Shown piece after piece: positions 8,420 to 16,844 of a stretch of 64,000 nt of DNA. The translations under genes and the position numbers were made by a program. Source of the stretch: Winogradskyella endarachnes (GTDB lineage Bacteria; Bacteroidota; Bacteroidia; Flavobacteriales; Flavobacteriaceae). The DNA lies in contig NZ_WOWS01000001.1 in assembly GCF_009741275.1 (NCBI RefSeq), forward strand, positions 186,001 through 250,000, written 5' to 3'. Under the pieces are notes generated by a model. The model was not told the origin of the DNA. It did not search any database and saw only the letters and a list, made by a program, of their open reading frames with translations. Position 1 is the stretch's first letter; the number at the start of each line of letters is the position of its first letter.

Positions 8420-9190
8420 TCATCGTCCCATCCAACCGCCATCAACAAGTAGAACACTGCCATGCATATAGCTTGATGCTTCAGAGCATAAAAACACTAT
8501 TGGACCAGCGAAATCTTCAGGTTTTCCCCAACGTTCAGCTGGAATTCTAGAAAGAATGGCCTCAGAACGATCTAAGTCTTTTCTCAAGGCTTCAGTATTA
8601 TCGGTACTTATATAGCCAGGAGCAATGGCATTAACATTAATCCCTTTTGCAGCCCATTCGTTAGAGAATGCCATGGTTATTTGGCCAATTGCGCCTTTGC
8701 TGGCCGCGTATCCAGGTACTGTAATTCCGCCTTGAAACGTTAATAATGAAGCAGTGAAAACAATTTTACCAGACTGTCTAGTAAGCATTGTTTTGCCAAT
8801 TTCTCTTGTTAGTATAAACTGTGCTGTTTGGTTGACTTCAATGACGTGGTCCCAAATCTCATCGCTATGTTCTGATGCTGGAGCGCGTTTTATGGTGCCT
8901 GCATTATTCACTAAAATATCTATTACAGGAAAATCGTCTTTTACCATCTTTATAAACGCATAAAGCGCTTTTCGGTCACTAAAATCGCAGGTATACGCTG
9001 TAAATGTTCTACCGAGTTTAGTGATTTCTTTTTCTACATCACTTCCCTTTTTTTCTAAAGAGGCACTAACACCAATAATGTCTGCACCAGCATCTGCTAA
9101 AGCAATTGCCATAGCTTTGCCAATACCTCTTTTACAACCAGTGACTAATGCTGTTTTTCCATTAAGTTGAAATTTATTTAATACACTCAT
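8420..9190 (-). CDS. kduD: SDR oxidoreductase, KduD/DEH-reductase type
   Basis: This 256-residue cytoplasmic short-chain dehydrogenase has the Rossmann motif TGCKRGIG (17-24), NNAG (95-98) and catalytic S148, Y161 and K165. The C-terminus VDGGWMGR is typical of KduD-like enzymes. Relatives interconvert 2-keto-3-deoxygluconate and 2,5-diketo-3-deoxygluconate, or reduce the DEH released by alginate lyases. Position directly before a PL6 lyase fits the second role. It is the first gene of the five-gene operon, with a 46-nt gap to the lyase. The symbol follows family resemblance; substrate direction cannot be fixed from sequence. Confidence 0.8.
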   Translation of the reverse strand: MSVLNKFQLNGKTALVTGCKRGIGKAMAIALADAGADIIGVSASLEKKGSDVEKEITKLGRTFTAYTCDFSDRKALYAFIKMVKDDFPVIDILVNNAGTIKRAPASEHSDEIWDHVIEVNQTAQFILTREIGKTMLTRQSGKIVFTASLLTFQGGITVPGYAASKGAIGQITMAFSNEWAAKGINVNAIAPGYISTDNTEALRKDLDRSEAILSRIPAERWGKPEDFAGPIVFLCSEASSYMHGSVLLVDGGWMGR

Positions 9191-9351
9191 GTTAAATCAT
9201 TTTTATAAATACGAACTTGGATGTGAATTTTTAATGAAATTAGTTAATAAATTTAAATATTAGTTTTTTAAACCTTGATTAACTCAGAATTATAAAAATA
9301 CGAGGTTAAATTGGAATAAAATAAGTAAGTACTATTATTTTTAGAGTAGGA
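9191..9351 (-). promoter_or_regulatory. Upstream region of the polyuronate operon with repeated motif
   Basis: The gap before the SDR start holds two near-identical motifs, TATAAATACGA (9204-9214) and TATAAAAATACGA (9291-9303), 87 nt apart on the same strand. They could be sites for a regulator of the operon. No regulator gene for this pathway lies in the window. The region is otherwise AT-rich without clear structure. Confidence 0.3.
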
Positions 9352-9382
9352 CAAAAAAAAGAGGGCAGAAGCCCTCTTTTAA
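9352..9382 (-). terminator. Rho-independent terminator after yebC
   Basis: A perfect 10-bp stem (9357-9366 with 9371-9380) around a 4-nt loop is followed on the minus strand by a run of eight T counting the stem end. It lies about 20 nt after the yebC stop. Confidence 0.9.
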
Positions 9383-9399
9383 ATATGTGAAGTGTAAAA

Positions 9400-10143
9400 T
9401 TATGCACTCTCTTCCATGGTATGATATACATTTTGAACATCATCATCTTCTTCAAGCTTTTCTAATAGTTTTTCTACATCTTCAGCTTGTTCTGGAGTGA
9501 TTTTTTTTGTAACCTGAGGGATACGGTCAAAACCAGAAGAAATTATTTCAATATTGTTAGTTTCTAAATAAGACTGAATATCTCCAAAACTTTCAAAAGG
9601 CGCATAAATCATAACGCATTTTTGCTCTTCTCCATTTTCGTCTTCATCTGTATCTGCAAAAATTTCTTCTACACCAAAGTCTATTAATTCTAGCTCTAAT
9701 TCCTCTAAATCGAAATCTTTGTCTTCAATTTTAAAATTACAAGTATGGTCAAACATAAAAACAACTGAACCAGATGTTCCTAAACTTCCATCCGTTTTAT
9801 TAAAATAAGACCTTACATTAGCTACAGTACGTGTGTTATTGTCCGTTGCAGTTTCAACTAAAACGGCAATACCGTGTTGTGCGTAACCTTCAAAAAGTAC
9901 AATTTTATAATCGCCTTGTCCTTTTTCGCTTGCTTTTTTTATAGCACGTTCTACATTGGCTTTCGGCATATTTACCGACTTTGCATTTTGTATAACTGCT
10001 CTTAAGCGTGCATTACTATCTGGATCAGGACCGCCTTCTTTTACTGCCATTACAATGTCTTTACCAATACGTGTAAAGGCTTTGCTCATTGCAGACCAAC
10101 GTTTCATTTTTCTTGCTTTTCTAAATTCAAAAGCTCTTCCCAT
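9400..10143 (-). CDS. yebC: YebC/PmpR-family regulator or translation factor
   Basis: This 247-residue protein matches the YebC family over its full length. It begins MGRAFEFRKARKMKRW, followed by SNARLRAVIQNAKSVNMP and the conserved NNTRTVANVRSYFNK stretch near residue 103. Members bind DNA as regulators or, in newer work, help ribosomes through difficult sequences. The middle domain carries an acidic insert (ADTDEDENGEE). The gene stands alone between a clear terminator and the next operon, so it is probably a single transcription unit. Identification is secure; which of the two roles applies here is not visible. Confidence 0.95.
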   Translation of the reverse strand: MGRAFEFRKARKMKRWSAMSKAFTRIGKDIVMAVKEGGPDPDSNARLRAVIQNAKSVNMPKANVERAIKKASEKGQGDYKIVLFEGYAQHGIAVLVETATDNNTRTVANVRSYFNKTDGSLGTSGSVVFMFDHTCNFKIEDKDFDLEELELELIDFGVEEIFADTDEDENGEEQKCVMIYAPFESFGDIQSYLETNNIEIISSGFDRIPQVTKKITPEQAEDVEKLLEKLEEDDDVQNVYHTMEESA

Positions 10144-10449
10144 AGTAAAAAAAGTTATAAATTATTAAGTTTTAAAAATGCCTAATCTAAAATATAAGAC
10201 AAGGCATAGCAAATTTAAGAAATTATTAAAAATCTTGAAGTATGATTATTGGTAAATGTGAATTTTATCTCTAATTGATTGGAAGGTTGAAGAAAATAAG
10301 AGCGTAGAAGTGAGAGCGTAGAGAATTCAAAAAAAGAATAAAGAAGATAGAGAAAAGAAAATAGATTTTAAGTGTAACTTGAATAGCTAGAGCGTTGGAA
10401 TGCTATTTTTTCAAAGTATTTAATTCTAACCATCTAACCATCTAACCAT
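10144..10449. other. Intergenic stretch with low-complexity purine-rich sequence
   Basis: About 306 bp separate yebC from the pterin dehydratase gene. The middle holds a purine-rich run with GAGCGTAGA occurring twice (about 10300-10325). The end runs into a tandem 8-bp repeat. No coding frame, tRNA or convincing hairpin was found. Confidence 0.5.
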
Positions 10450-10458
10450 CTAATCATC
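10427..10458. repeat. Four tandem 8-bp units (TAACCATC) over a stop codon
   Basis: Three perfect TAACCATC units (10427-10450) are followed by TAATCATC (10451-10458). The array overlaps the last codons and stop of the pterin dehydratase gene. Slippage here could alter its C-terminus. Confidence 0.8.
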
Positions 10459-10740
10459 CTCTTCCTCAACAATAGCTTCAATAGCTTCGGCAAGTTTAAA
10501 ATCTTTAATGGTTACACCATCTTCGTCGTGTGTGGATAACGAAATTTTTAAAATATTGTATTCATTGCTCCAATTAGGATGATGGTTTAAGGCTTCGCAC
10601 TCAAACGCAATACGACTCATCGCACTGAAACAATCCTTAAAATTATCGAATTCATATTCGGTATGAATGGCATTCTCGTAATAATCCCATTCCGGAAGAT
10701 GTAATAATTTCTTTTCTATAGTATCATCGTCTAATTTCAT
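10450..10740 (-). CDS. phhB: 4a-hydroxytetrahydrobiopterin dehydratase
   Basis: The protein is about 96 residues from the preferred ATG at 10740; an in-frame ATG at 10776 adds 12 residues that look unlike the family. The active-site motif NHHPNWSNEYN and THDEDGVTIKDF match pterin-4a-carbinolamine dehydratases, which regenerate the pterin cofactor of aromatic amino acid hydroxylases. The acidic end (VEEEDD) runs into an 8-bp tandem repeat. No phenylalanine hydroxylase gene is in the window, so the partner must be elsewhere. It may share a transcript with the epimerase gene upstream (gap of 72 nt). Confidence 0.92.
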   Translation of the reverse strand: MKLDDDTIEKKLLHLPEWDYYENAIHTEYEFDNFKDCFSAMSRIAFECEALNHHPNWSNEYNILKISLSTHDEDGVTIKDFKLAEAIEAIVEEEDD

Positions 10741-10812
10741 AAGCTGGGTTTTCTTTAAAATTACTATTATTTTCACTATTGAAACAGGAAAACGGGCTCT
10801 TTTATTTAAAAA

Positions 10813-11646
10813 CTACTTTTTTAATTCTTCTAAAACGGCTTCACTTGTAATTTGAAGATGTTTTGGCAGTTTATTAAACTTTGGTAAAACGGCTAAATAA
10901 CGGTCTTCATTAGTAGTAAACACTTGCTTTGTAAGTACTTTTTTATCTGTAATAAGCGCTAGGATTTCCTTGATAAAATCATCATGATGCACTAAATCTG
11001 TGCTACCAAGATGAAAAATACCATGCTTATTTCTGTTAATGATGTAATGAATTTGTTGCGTCATTTTTTTATCTAACGTCACATTCATTATTAAGTTAGG
11101 AAACACCTCTACAGCTTCCTTTTCTTTTATAGCTTTTTTTAGCTCATTTAATCGTGGTGAAGCAGGTCCAAATACCATTGGGAGTCTAATTATTGCGACC
11201 TGCTTTTTGGGCATTCGTAATAATAAATTTTCAATCTTTATTTTAAAATGTCCGTATACACTATGGCTTAATGTTTTGTCTAATTCGTAACTTGGATATT
11301 GACTGTAAGCATCAAAAACATTAGCCGAAGATAAAAATATAAACTTACACTTATGCTTTAAAACGTATTCTATAATATGTTGATGCGCAATAACTTGTGC
11401 GTTAAAATTTCCGCGAAGTGCAGAAATAATTATAGAAGGTTTTGTAGCTTCAAGAATTTCGTAAACATCATCTTCTTCAACGTTGTATTGAAAGAATTGT
11501 TTGTTCTTTTCAAATTCCTTTTTTGGGATTCTGTAGGTGCCAAAGGTTCTAAAATAAGGTCCTAATTCTTTGTAAATGGCATTACCAATATAGCCACTTG
11601 CACCAAGTACTAGAATACGATGTTTTTGCGCTGTTTCCTTCTTCAT
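10813..11646 (-). CDS. NAD-dependent epimerase/reductase-like extended SDR
   Basis: This 277-residue protein has a Rossmann opening VLGASGYIGNAIY (residues 13-25) and an extended-SDR body with SSANVFDAYSQYPSYELDK. There the usual YxxxK is replaced by HSVYGHFKIKIE, with Y and K four apart. It resembles dTDP-4-dehydrorhamnose reductase and sugar-nucleotide epimerases, though no polysaccharide genes are nearby. It lies 22 nt downstream of gcvT on the same strand, so the two may be cotranscribed. The real substrate is unknown; a general NAD(P)-dependent sugar or lipid role is the most that can be said. Confidence 0.7.
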   Translation of the reverse strand: MKKETAQKHRILVLGASGYIGNAIYKELGPYFRTFGTYRIPKKEFEKNKQFFQYNVEEDDVYEILEATKPSIIISALRGNFNAQVIAHQHIIEYVLKHKCKFIFLSSANVFDAYSQYPSYELDKTLSHSVYGHFKIKIENLLLRMPKKQVAIIRLPMVFGPASPRLNELKKAIKEKEAVEVFPNLIMNVTLDKKMTQQIHYIINRNKHGIFHLGSTDLVHHDDFIKEILALITDKKVLTKQVFTTNEDRYLAVLPKFNKLPKHLQITSEAVLEELKK

Positions 11647-11668
11647 TAATCACACAACATTCTATCAA

Positions 11669-12751
11669 TTAACCTTTAAAAAACGGCAATTTTATAACCG
11701 TAGCAGGAATGGCTTTTTTACGCACTTGGATATGGATTTTGCTATCTACCTTAGAAAATACTTTTGGTACATAACCCAAACCAATACCAATACCTAAACT
11801 AGGGCTCATGGTACCAGAAGTTACATTGCCAATAGTTTTTCCACTGCTATCTACAATATCATAACCTTGGCGAGGAATGCCGCGTTCGTCTAATTTAAAA
11901 GCGACCAATTTACGTTCTGGTGTGCGCTCTTTTTCAGCTTTTAAGGCCTCACTATTTGTAAAGTCTTTATTGAATTTACAAACCCAACCTAATCCGGCTT
12001 CAATTGGCGATGTTGTATCATCTATATCGTTACCATATAAGCAATAACCCATTTCTAAACGTAAGGTGTCTCTTGCAGCTAAACCAATCGGTTTAATTCC
12101 GAAATCCGCACCAGCTTCAAGGACTTTGTCCCAAATTTGTTTTACTTCAGAATTTTTGCAATAAATTTCAAATCCGCCACTACCAGTATAACCCGTTGCC
12201 GAAATAATGACATGCTCTATACCTGCAAAATCACTAACAATAAAGTTGTAGAATTTTATGTCTGCTAAGTCCTGGCTAGATAAAGATTGCATTGCGTCAA
12301 CGGCTTTTGGTCCTTGTATGGCTAGTAAAGCGTAGTCTTCACTTAAGTCGCGCATTGTTGCACCAACATCGTTTTTAGAGGTAATCCAGTTCCAATCCTT
12401 TTCAATATTACTAGCGTTAACTACTAATAAATAGGTTTCGTCTTTAATTTTATAAATAATTAAGTCGTCTACAATGCCACCATCATCATTTGGTAAGCAG
12501 CTGTACTGTGCTTTTCCTATTTCTAATTTAGAAGCGTCGTTACTAGATACTTTTTGTATTAACGCTAAAGCATTAGGACCTTCTATTAAAAATTCGCCCA
12601 TATGAGAGACATCAAAAACACCAACCGCTTTTCTAACCGTTTCGTGTTCAGCGTTTACACCTTCATATTGAACTGGCATATTATAACCAGCAAAAGGAAC
12701 CATTTTTGCACCAAGTGCTTGGTGTGTAGAAGATAATGCAGTGTCTTTCAT
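11669..12751 (-). CDS. gcvT: Glycine cleavage system aminomethyltransferase (T protein)
   Basis: This 360-residue protein matches GcvT across its length. It has FDVSHMGEFLIEG near residue 47, the folate-site stretch ATGYTGSGGFEIY near 186, and LAARDTLRLEMGYCLYGND near 225. GcvT transfers the methylene group from the H-protein-bound aminomethyl intermediate to tetrahydrofolate in the cytoplasm. gcvH and gcvP are not adjacent, which from memory is usual in Flavobacteriaceae. No glycine riboswitch-like structure was recognised upstream. The start fits the family and lies 67 nt after the DUF421 gene end. Confidence 0.97.
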   Translation of the reverse strand: MKDTALSSTHQALGAKMVPFAGYNMPVQYEGVNAEHETVRKAVGVFDVSHMGEFLIEGPNALALIQKVSSNDASKLEIGKAQYSCLPNDDGGIVDDLIIYKIKDETYLLVVNASNIEKDWNWITSKNDVGATMRDLSEDYALLAIQGPKAVDAMQSLSSQDLADIKFYNFIVSDFAGIEHVIISATGYTGSGGFEIYCKNSEVKQIWDKVLEAGADFGIKPIGLAARDTLRLEMGYCLYGNDIDDTTSPIEAGLGWVCKFNKDFTNSEALKAEKERTPERKLVAFKLDERGIPRQGYDIVDSSGKTIGNVTSGTMSPSLGIGIGLGYVPKVFSKVDSKIHIQVRKKAIPATVIKLPFFKG

Positions 12752-12818
12752 ATTAAATACAGATTTCTTAATTTATCATTATTTGAAAGCAAAATTAAAC
12801 AAATTTTTAAGCTTTATT

Positions 12819-13328
12819 CTAAAAATCCATAATCCATTCATCAATAGATTTATCGCTTGTGCCGTGCAAAACGGAAATGTCGCCTGTAGACTCAAAAATG
12901 ACCGCCTTAACCTCTGATAATTGTATCACATTGGCTTCTCTTAGCTTAGCTTTTATGTCAGAATTTGAGACTTTACATTTTTTTAAATTGGCTTTTAATA
13001 ATTTGCCATCTTTCATTAATAACGTTGGTTTGTTGTCAATTATTTGTTGTACAAATTTTGTTCTTCTGGCCGCAGCCACTAACATTTGTATAGAATATAT
13101 AATTGCCAATGCGCTAATGCCATATTGTAAAGACACTGATTTAGAAATTATAACTGTTGCCATTATGGAACCAATAGCAACTGTCAAAGAAAAGTCGAAA
13201 CTAGACATTTTAGAAAAACTTCGTTTGCCACTTATGCGTGTTAAAACTATTAATGCTACATAAATACCTATCGTTGTTAATATAATGGAAAGAAAACCAT
13301 CTGTTGAAAATTTAAACCACTCTTTCAT
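12819..13328 (-). CDS. DUF421 (YetF-like) membrane protein
   Basis: This 169-residue protein has three N-terminal membrane segments (about residues 10-30, 43-62, 66-85) followed by a small cytoplasmic domain. The conserved RISGKRSFSKMSSFDFSLTVAIGS stretch spans residues 31-54, and PTLLMKDGKL near 102 marks the DUF421 soluble domain. Function of the family is poorly known; some relatives matter for spore or stress physiology in Firmicutes. It is divergently transcribed from the copper-storage-like gene across a 206-bp gap with no other gene. Confidence 0.88.
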   Translation of the reverse strand: MKEWFKFSTDGFLSIILTTIGIYVALIVLTRISGKRSFSKMSSFDFSLTVAIGSIMATVIISKSVSLQYGISALAIIYSIQMLVAAARRTKFVQQIIDNKPTLLMKDGKLLKANLKKCKVSNSDIKAKLREANVIQLSEVKAVIFESTGDISVLHGTSDKSIDEWIMDF

Positions 13329-13534
13329 AATTCTTTCGTTTTTAAGTTAAGATGAAATAAGCTTTAAAATGGAATCAATTCTTAACTCAAATACGATTAA
13401 AATTAGTCTATACAATAATTTTTAAAGCTGGAAGATTTTAATATATGATATGCGTTAAATCTTTTAGCAATTGCAATACAACCTTCTTTAAATATTGAAG
13501 ACCTTAGTAAAAATTAATATTTAAATCATTTATT

Positions 13535-13852
13535 ATGAAAACTTTATATAAGGAGATTGTTGAAACTAATTTAGAATGTATTATAGACTGTAGAATCTGT
13601 TTTTCTGAAATGTCAGGAAAAGAAAGTTTTAACGATTGTCCTAAATGTTGTATTCAATGCGCAGATGCTTGCGATATGTTAATAAAGGTAATTACCGCAG
13701 ATAGTGTGTTTATAAAACAGTACGCTTTATTGTGTGCCGAAATTTGCGATTATTGCGCAGATCATTGTGGTGAGCATGAGCACGAACATTGTAAAACATG
13801 TGCTAAAACCTGCAGAAAATGTGCAGAAGCCTGTAGAAAAATCGCAGCATAA
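13535..13852 (+). CDS. Cys-rich four-helix copper-binding protein (DUF326/Csp-like)
   Basis: This 105-residue protein contains 17 cysteines, arranged as CxxxC, CxxCC and CxxC pairs along predicted helices, plus a His-rich loop (GEHEHEHC). It matches the four-helix-bundle copper storage proteins that hold many Cu(I) ions inside the bundle. No signal peptide is present, so it is cytosolic. It is followed after 21 nt by the GH3-family gene, suggesting one transcript. No copper exporter or copper regulator is nearby. The family call is confident; copper as cargo is inferred from the family. Confidence 0.9.
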   Translation: MKTLYKEIVETNLECIIDCRICFSEMSGKESFNDCPKCCIQCADACDMLIKVITADSVFIKQYALLCAEICDYCADHCGEHEHEHCKTCAKTCRKCAEACRKIAA

Positions 13853-13873
13853 TTAAAAATTTTAAAACACATT

Positions 13874-15400
13874 ATGGCTATATTAGGAAATATTATAAAA
13901 GGTGTCATTGAGCTAAAAGACACGTTTACTACTGAAATTATTCATGAAAAAGCACAAGAAAAAGTATTAAAGGAATTGCTTGAAACGGCAAAACACACAC
14001 AATTTGGAGCTCATTTTAATTTTGAACATATTTTAGAGAGTGAGAACCCTCAAAAATCGTTTGCAGCGCAAGTGCCTTATTACGATTATAATAAGATTAA
14101 TGATAACTGGTGGCACAAACTTCAAGATGGTGAAACTGATGTCACTTGGCCAGGAAATCCATCATATTTTGCGTTGAGTTCTGGTACAACTGGGAAAACT
14201 AGTAAACGAATTCCGGTTACTGATGCTATGATTGAAGCTATTAGAGGTTCTGGAATTAAACAGGTGTTTGCACTCAATAATTTTGACCTTCCTGCAGATT
14301 TCTTCGAAAAGGAAATTATGATGCTTGGGAGTTCTACCGATTTAATTGAAAAAGACGACCATAAAGAAGGCGAAATTAGTGGCATTAGTGCAAGTAATAT
14401 TCCATCTTGGTTTAGAGGATATTATAAACCTGGAGATGAAATTTCGCAGATTGATGATTGGGACGACCGTGTGCAGCGTATTGTAGAACGCGCAAAAGAT
14501 TGGGATATTGGTGCCTTAAGTGGCATTCCGTCTTGGATAGAATTAATGCTTCAAAAAGTTATAGATTATCACAATTTAAATCACATTCATGAGATCTGGC
14601 CCAACTTGCAAGTGTATACATCTGGAGGCGTCGCTTTTGCACCATATGAAAAGAGTTTTAAGGCCTTATTAGGAAAACCAGTTACCGTTATTGATACGTA
14701 TTTGGCTTCGGAAGGTTACATTGCTACGCAAGTACGACCAGAAACTGATGCTATGCAACTGAATACAGATAATGGTATTTATTTTGAATTTGTACCTTTT
14801 AAACCAGAATATATAAATGAAGATGGTTCCCTAAAAAAGGAAGCACCAGCGTTAACCTTGAAAGAGGTTGAAAAAGACCAAGATTATGTATTAATTATTA
14901 GTACAGTAAGTGGTGCTTGGCGTTATTTAATTGGCGATACTATAGAATTTATAGATGTGAAACGTGCCGAAATTAAAATTACTGGAAGAACTAAATTCTT
15001 TTTAAATACAGTTGGTTCGCAATTATCAGTGAATAAAATGGATGCTGCGATGCGGGAATTAGAAGAAAAATTTGATACCACCATTTCAGAATATACTATT
15101 TGCGCTAAACGAGGCGATGATGATGAGTTTTATCACTATTGGTATTTAGGTTCTGATGTAGAAGGTGTTGATAATTCTGAAATAGCGAAGGCTTTAGATG
15201 AAAGTTTAAAACAGGCGAACAAAAATTACAAGGTCGCACGAAACAAAGCATTACATGGTGTAAAAGTGACTATAATTCCACCAGAACGTTTTTACGATTG
15301 GAACGAAAAAAACAAGAAAAAAGGTGGACAAGTAAAAATGGAACGTGTTATGGGAGAAGAAAAGTTTGCAGAATGGGAAGCGTTTATTGAAGGGTCTTAA
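13874..15400 (+). CDS. GH3-family acyl-adenylating enzyme
   Basis: This 508-residue protein matches the GH3 auxin-responsive promoter family. Its adenylate-forming P-loop is SSGTTGKTSKRIPVT (102-116). The second motif, YLASEGYIATQ, lies near residue 276, and a GDTIEF stretch near 355 is followed by the hinge GRTKFFLN. Plant GH3 enzymes join amino acids to plant hormone carboxylates; bacterial members have unknown acyl and amine substrates. It sits 21 nt after the copper-storage-like gene and is followed by a bidirectional terminator, so the two form a small operon. Any functional link to copper is unproven. Confidence 0.9.
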   Translation: MAILGNIIKGVIELKDTFTTEIIHEKAQEKVLKELLETAKHTQFGAHFNFEHILESENPQKSFAAQVPYYDYNKINDNWWHKLQDGETDVTWPGNPSYFALSSGTTGKTSKRIPVTDAMIEAIRGSGIKQVFALNNFDLPADFFEKEIMMLGSSTDLIEKDDHKEGEISGISASNIPSWFRGYYKPGDEISQIDDWDDRVQRIVERAKDWDIGALSGIPSWIELMLQKVIDYHNLNHIHEIWPNLQVYTSGGVAFAPYEKSFKALLGKPVTVIDTYLASEGYIATQVRPETDAMQLNTDNGIYFEFVPFKPEYINEDGSLKKEAPALTLKEVEKDQDYVLIISTVSGAWRYLIGDTIEFIDVKRAEIKITGRTKFFLNTVGSQLSVNKMDAAMRELEEKFDTTISEYTICAKRGDDDEFYHYWYLGSDVEGVDNSEIAKALDESLKQANKNYKVARNKALHGVKVTIIPPERFYDWNEKNKKKGGQVKMERVMGEEKFAEWEAFIEGS

Positions 15401-15424
15401 TAGATTTCAACTGAATAAAATATT

Positions 15425-15456
15425 AAAAAAGCTATTATAGAAGTAATAGCTTTTTT
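15425..15456. terminator. Bidirectional terminator between convergent genes
   Basis: A 7-bp GCTATTA/TAATAGC stem (15431-15437 with 15444-15450) is flanked by A6 on the left and T6 on the right. It can end transcripts from both the GH3 gene and the facing protease gene. Confidence 0.9.
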
Positions 15457-15485
15457 GTTTTAAAAAATGAAATGGTTGTGATTTA

Positions 15486-16100
15486 TCAATCCTCAATCAA
15501 TGCTCGTTCTGCATCTCTATGTGCTACTAATTCCATAATTTCTTCAGGTGATAGATAATACTTTATAATTCTATCTTTATAAGATTGCGTAATGTCAGCG
15601 TGGTTTAAAATAAAGTCTTTAGTCTTTAAAATATAGTCTTCCATGCCTTGGGCTACAGCAAAACTATCTGCACAACGTTCTGCTTCAATTATAGAATTTT
15701 CAGAAAACAAATATTTTAGTCCAAACCAAATAAGATTGCCTTTTGTTCTATCTTGGTAATCCATAATATGGCCTAATTCATGACCAATCCAACCAATAAA
15801 AATATCATCTGGTATGTGTCTGGTTAAAAATTCCTTATCTGCAATTTTAAATTTCTCACTAATAAGAATAATGTAATTTCTATCCTTTTTAGACTTAAAA
15901 AAACTGCCAAATGTTGGTCGTGCTTGCATCGTCGATTTTTTAATATTTTTTTTAAATCTAAATTCTATTTTAACATTGTCTAATTGCGGATAATAAGCTA
16001 AAGCCGTTTCTACATTAGTTCGTATATCTTCTGGTATTTTGTGCTGTGCACTCATATGTTGTGTACTTAGTATTACTATTAGAATCATGAATTTTTTCAT
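15486..16100 (-). CDS. Secreted zinc metalloprotease-like protein (HELGH)
   Basis: This 204-residue protein has a Sec signal peptide (about residues 1-18, ending MSAQ). The zinc-binding motif HELGH lies at 107-111. Downstream, EAERCAD near 140-145 probably supplies the third, glutamate ligand, the gluzincin arrangement also seen in M48 proteins. It has no membrane anchor or sorting domain and should be periplasmic. Length is short, so the protein is a minimal catalytic domain. It faces the GH3 gene across a bidirectional terminator. Substrate is unknown. Confidence 0.78.
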   Translation of the reverse strand: MKKFMILIVILSTQHMSAQHKIPEDIRTNVETALAYYPQLDNVKIEFRFKKNIKKSTMQARPTFGSFFKSKKDRNYIILISEKFKIADKEFLTRHIPDDIFIGWIGHELGHIMDYQDRTKGNLIWFGLKYLFSENSIIEAERCADSFAVAQGMEDYILKTKDFILNHADITQSYKDRIIKYYLSPEEIMELVAHRDAERALIED

Positions 16101-16286
16101 AATACTTCAATGTAAGTTTTACTATAATTTTAGTTTAAAGGTTATGCTGTAAATCTTAACTCATTTGATTGGATAAACTTTATATTTCCACTATTTCCAT
16201 AATACTACAACGTGTAGCAATTAAATACTTTTATATGTAGTAATTTTGTGAGTCAAAATAATTAATAGAAAGAGGAGGAAAAAGAA
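16101..16286 (+). promoter_or_regulatory. Upstream region and strong ribosome site of truncated radical-SAM gene
   Basis: A full AGGAGG (16273-16278) lies 8 nt before a TTG codon at 16287, and an in-frame TAG at 16266 excludes any start further upstream. The strong ribosome site therefore fixes the TTG start, unusual in a window where most genes lack such a site. Confidence 0.7.
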
Positions 16287-16844
16287 TTGTCTTTTCAACG
16301 TACCCAAGAAAAATTAAAAATACTCGCAGATGCCGCAAAATATGACGTGTCTTGCTCATCTAGCGGAAGCAAACGCGCTAATACTAACAAAGGTTTAGGA
16401 GATGCTACTGGCATGGGAATTTGTCATTCTTACACCGAAGATGGTCGTTGTGTGTCGTTACTTAAAATACTATTAACCAATTATTGCATTTTTGATTGTG
16501 CGTATTGCGTCACTCGAAAAAGTAATGATATAAAACGTGCTGCTTTCAAGGTTCAGGAAGTTGTGGATTTAACTATCAATTTCTATCGCAGAAATTATAT
16601 AGACGGCTTATTTCTCAGTTCTGGCATTTTTAAAAGTGCAGATTATACCATGGAACGCTTAGTGGCTGTGGCAAGGAAACTGCGATTAGAAGAGAACTTG
16701 AATGGTTATATTCATTTAAAATCAATTCCTGGAGCTTCAGATGAATTAGAATTAAAACTTTCGTTAAGATACTTGCCTAATTTCTTCCTTGGCGGAAATG
16801 TATCGTTTTCATGTGGCTCTAAAGTAAAATTACACCAATTATGA
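16287..16844 (+). pseudogene. Truncated radical-SAM protein (DNA modification/repair type), 5' fragment
   Basis: The first roughly 155 codons match the radical-SAM family found beside a uracil-DNA-glycosylase-like partner. CIFDCAYC (C67, C71, C74) supplies the 4Fe-4S cluster cysteines, and FLSSGIFKSADYTMERL and LKSIPGASDEL are typical. Intact relatives run to about 420 residues. Here homology stops near 16745. The remaining codons read through the complement of another gene's coding sequence, giving a meaningless 30-residue tail. The expected partner gene is absent. The start is TTG with a strong AGGAGG. The most likely cause is a deletion that also truncated the facing FAD gene; an assembly join cannot be excluded. 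Confidence 0.8.

Noticed and set aside
12859..13263. Plus-strand frame of 134 codons opposite the DUF421 gene
   Set aside because: Shadow of the DUF421 coding sequence, whose motifs and membrane segments are on the minus strand.
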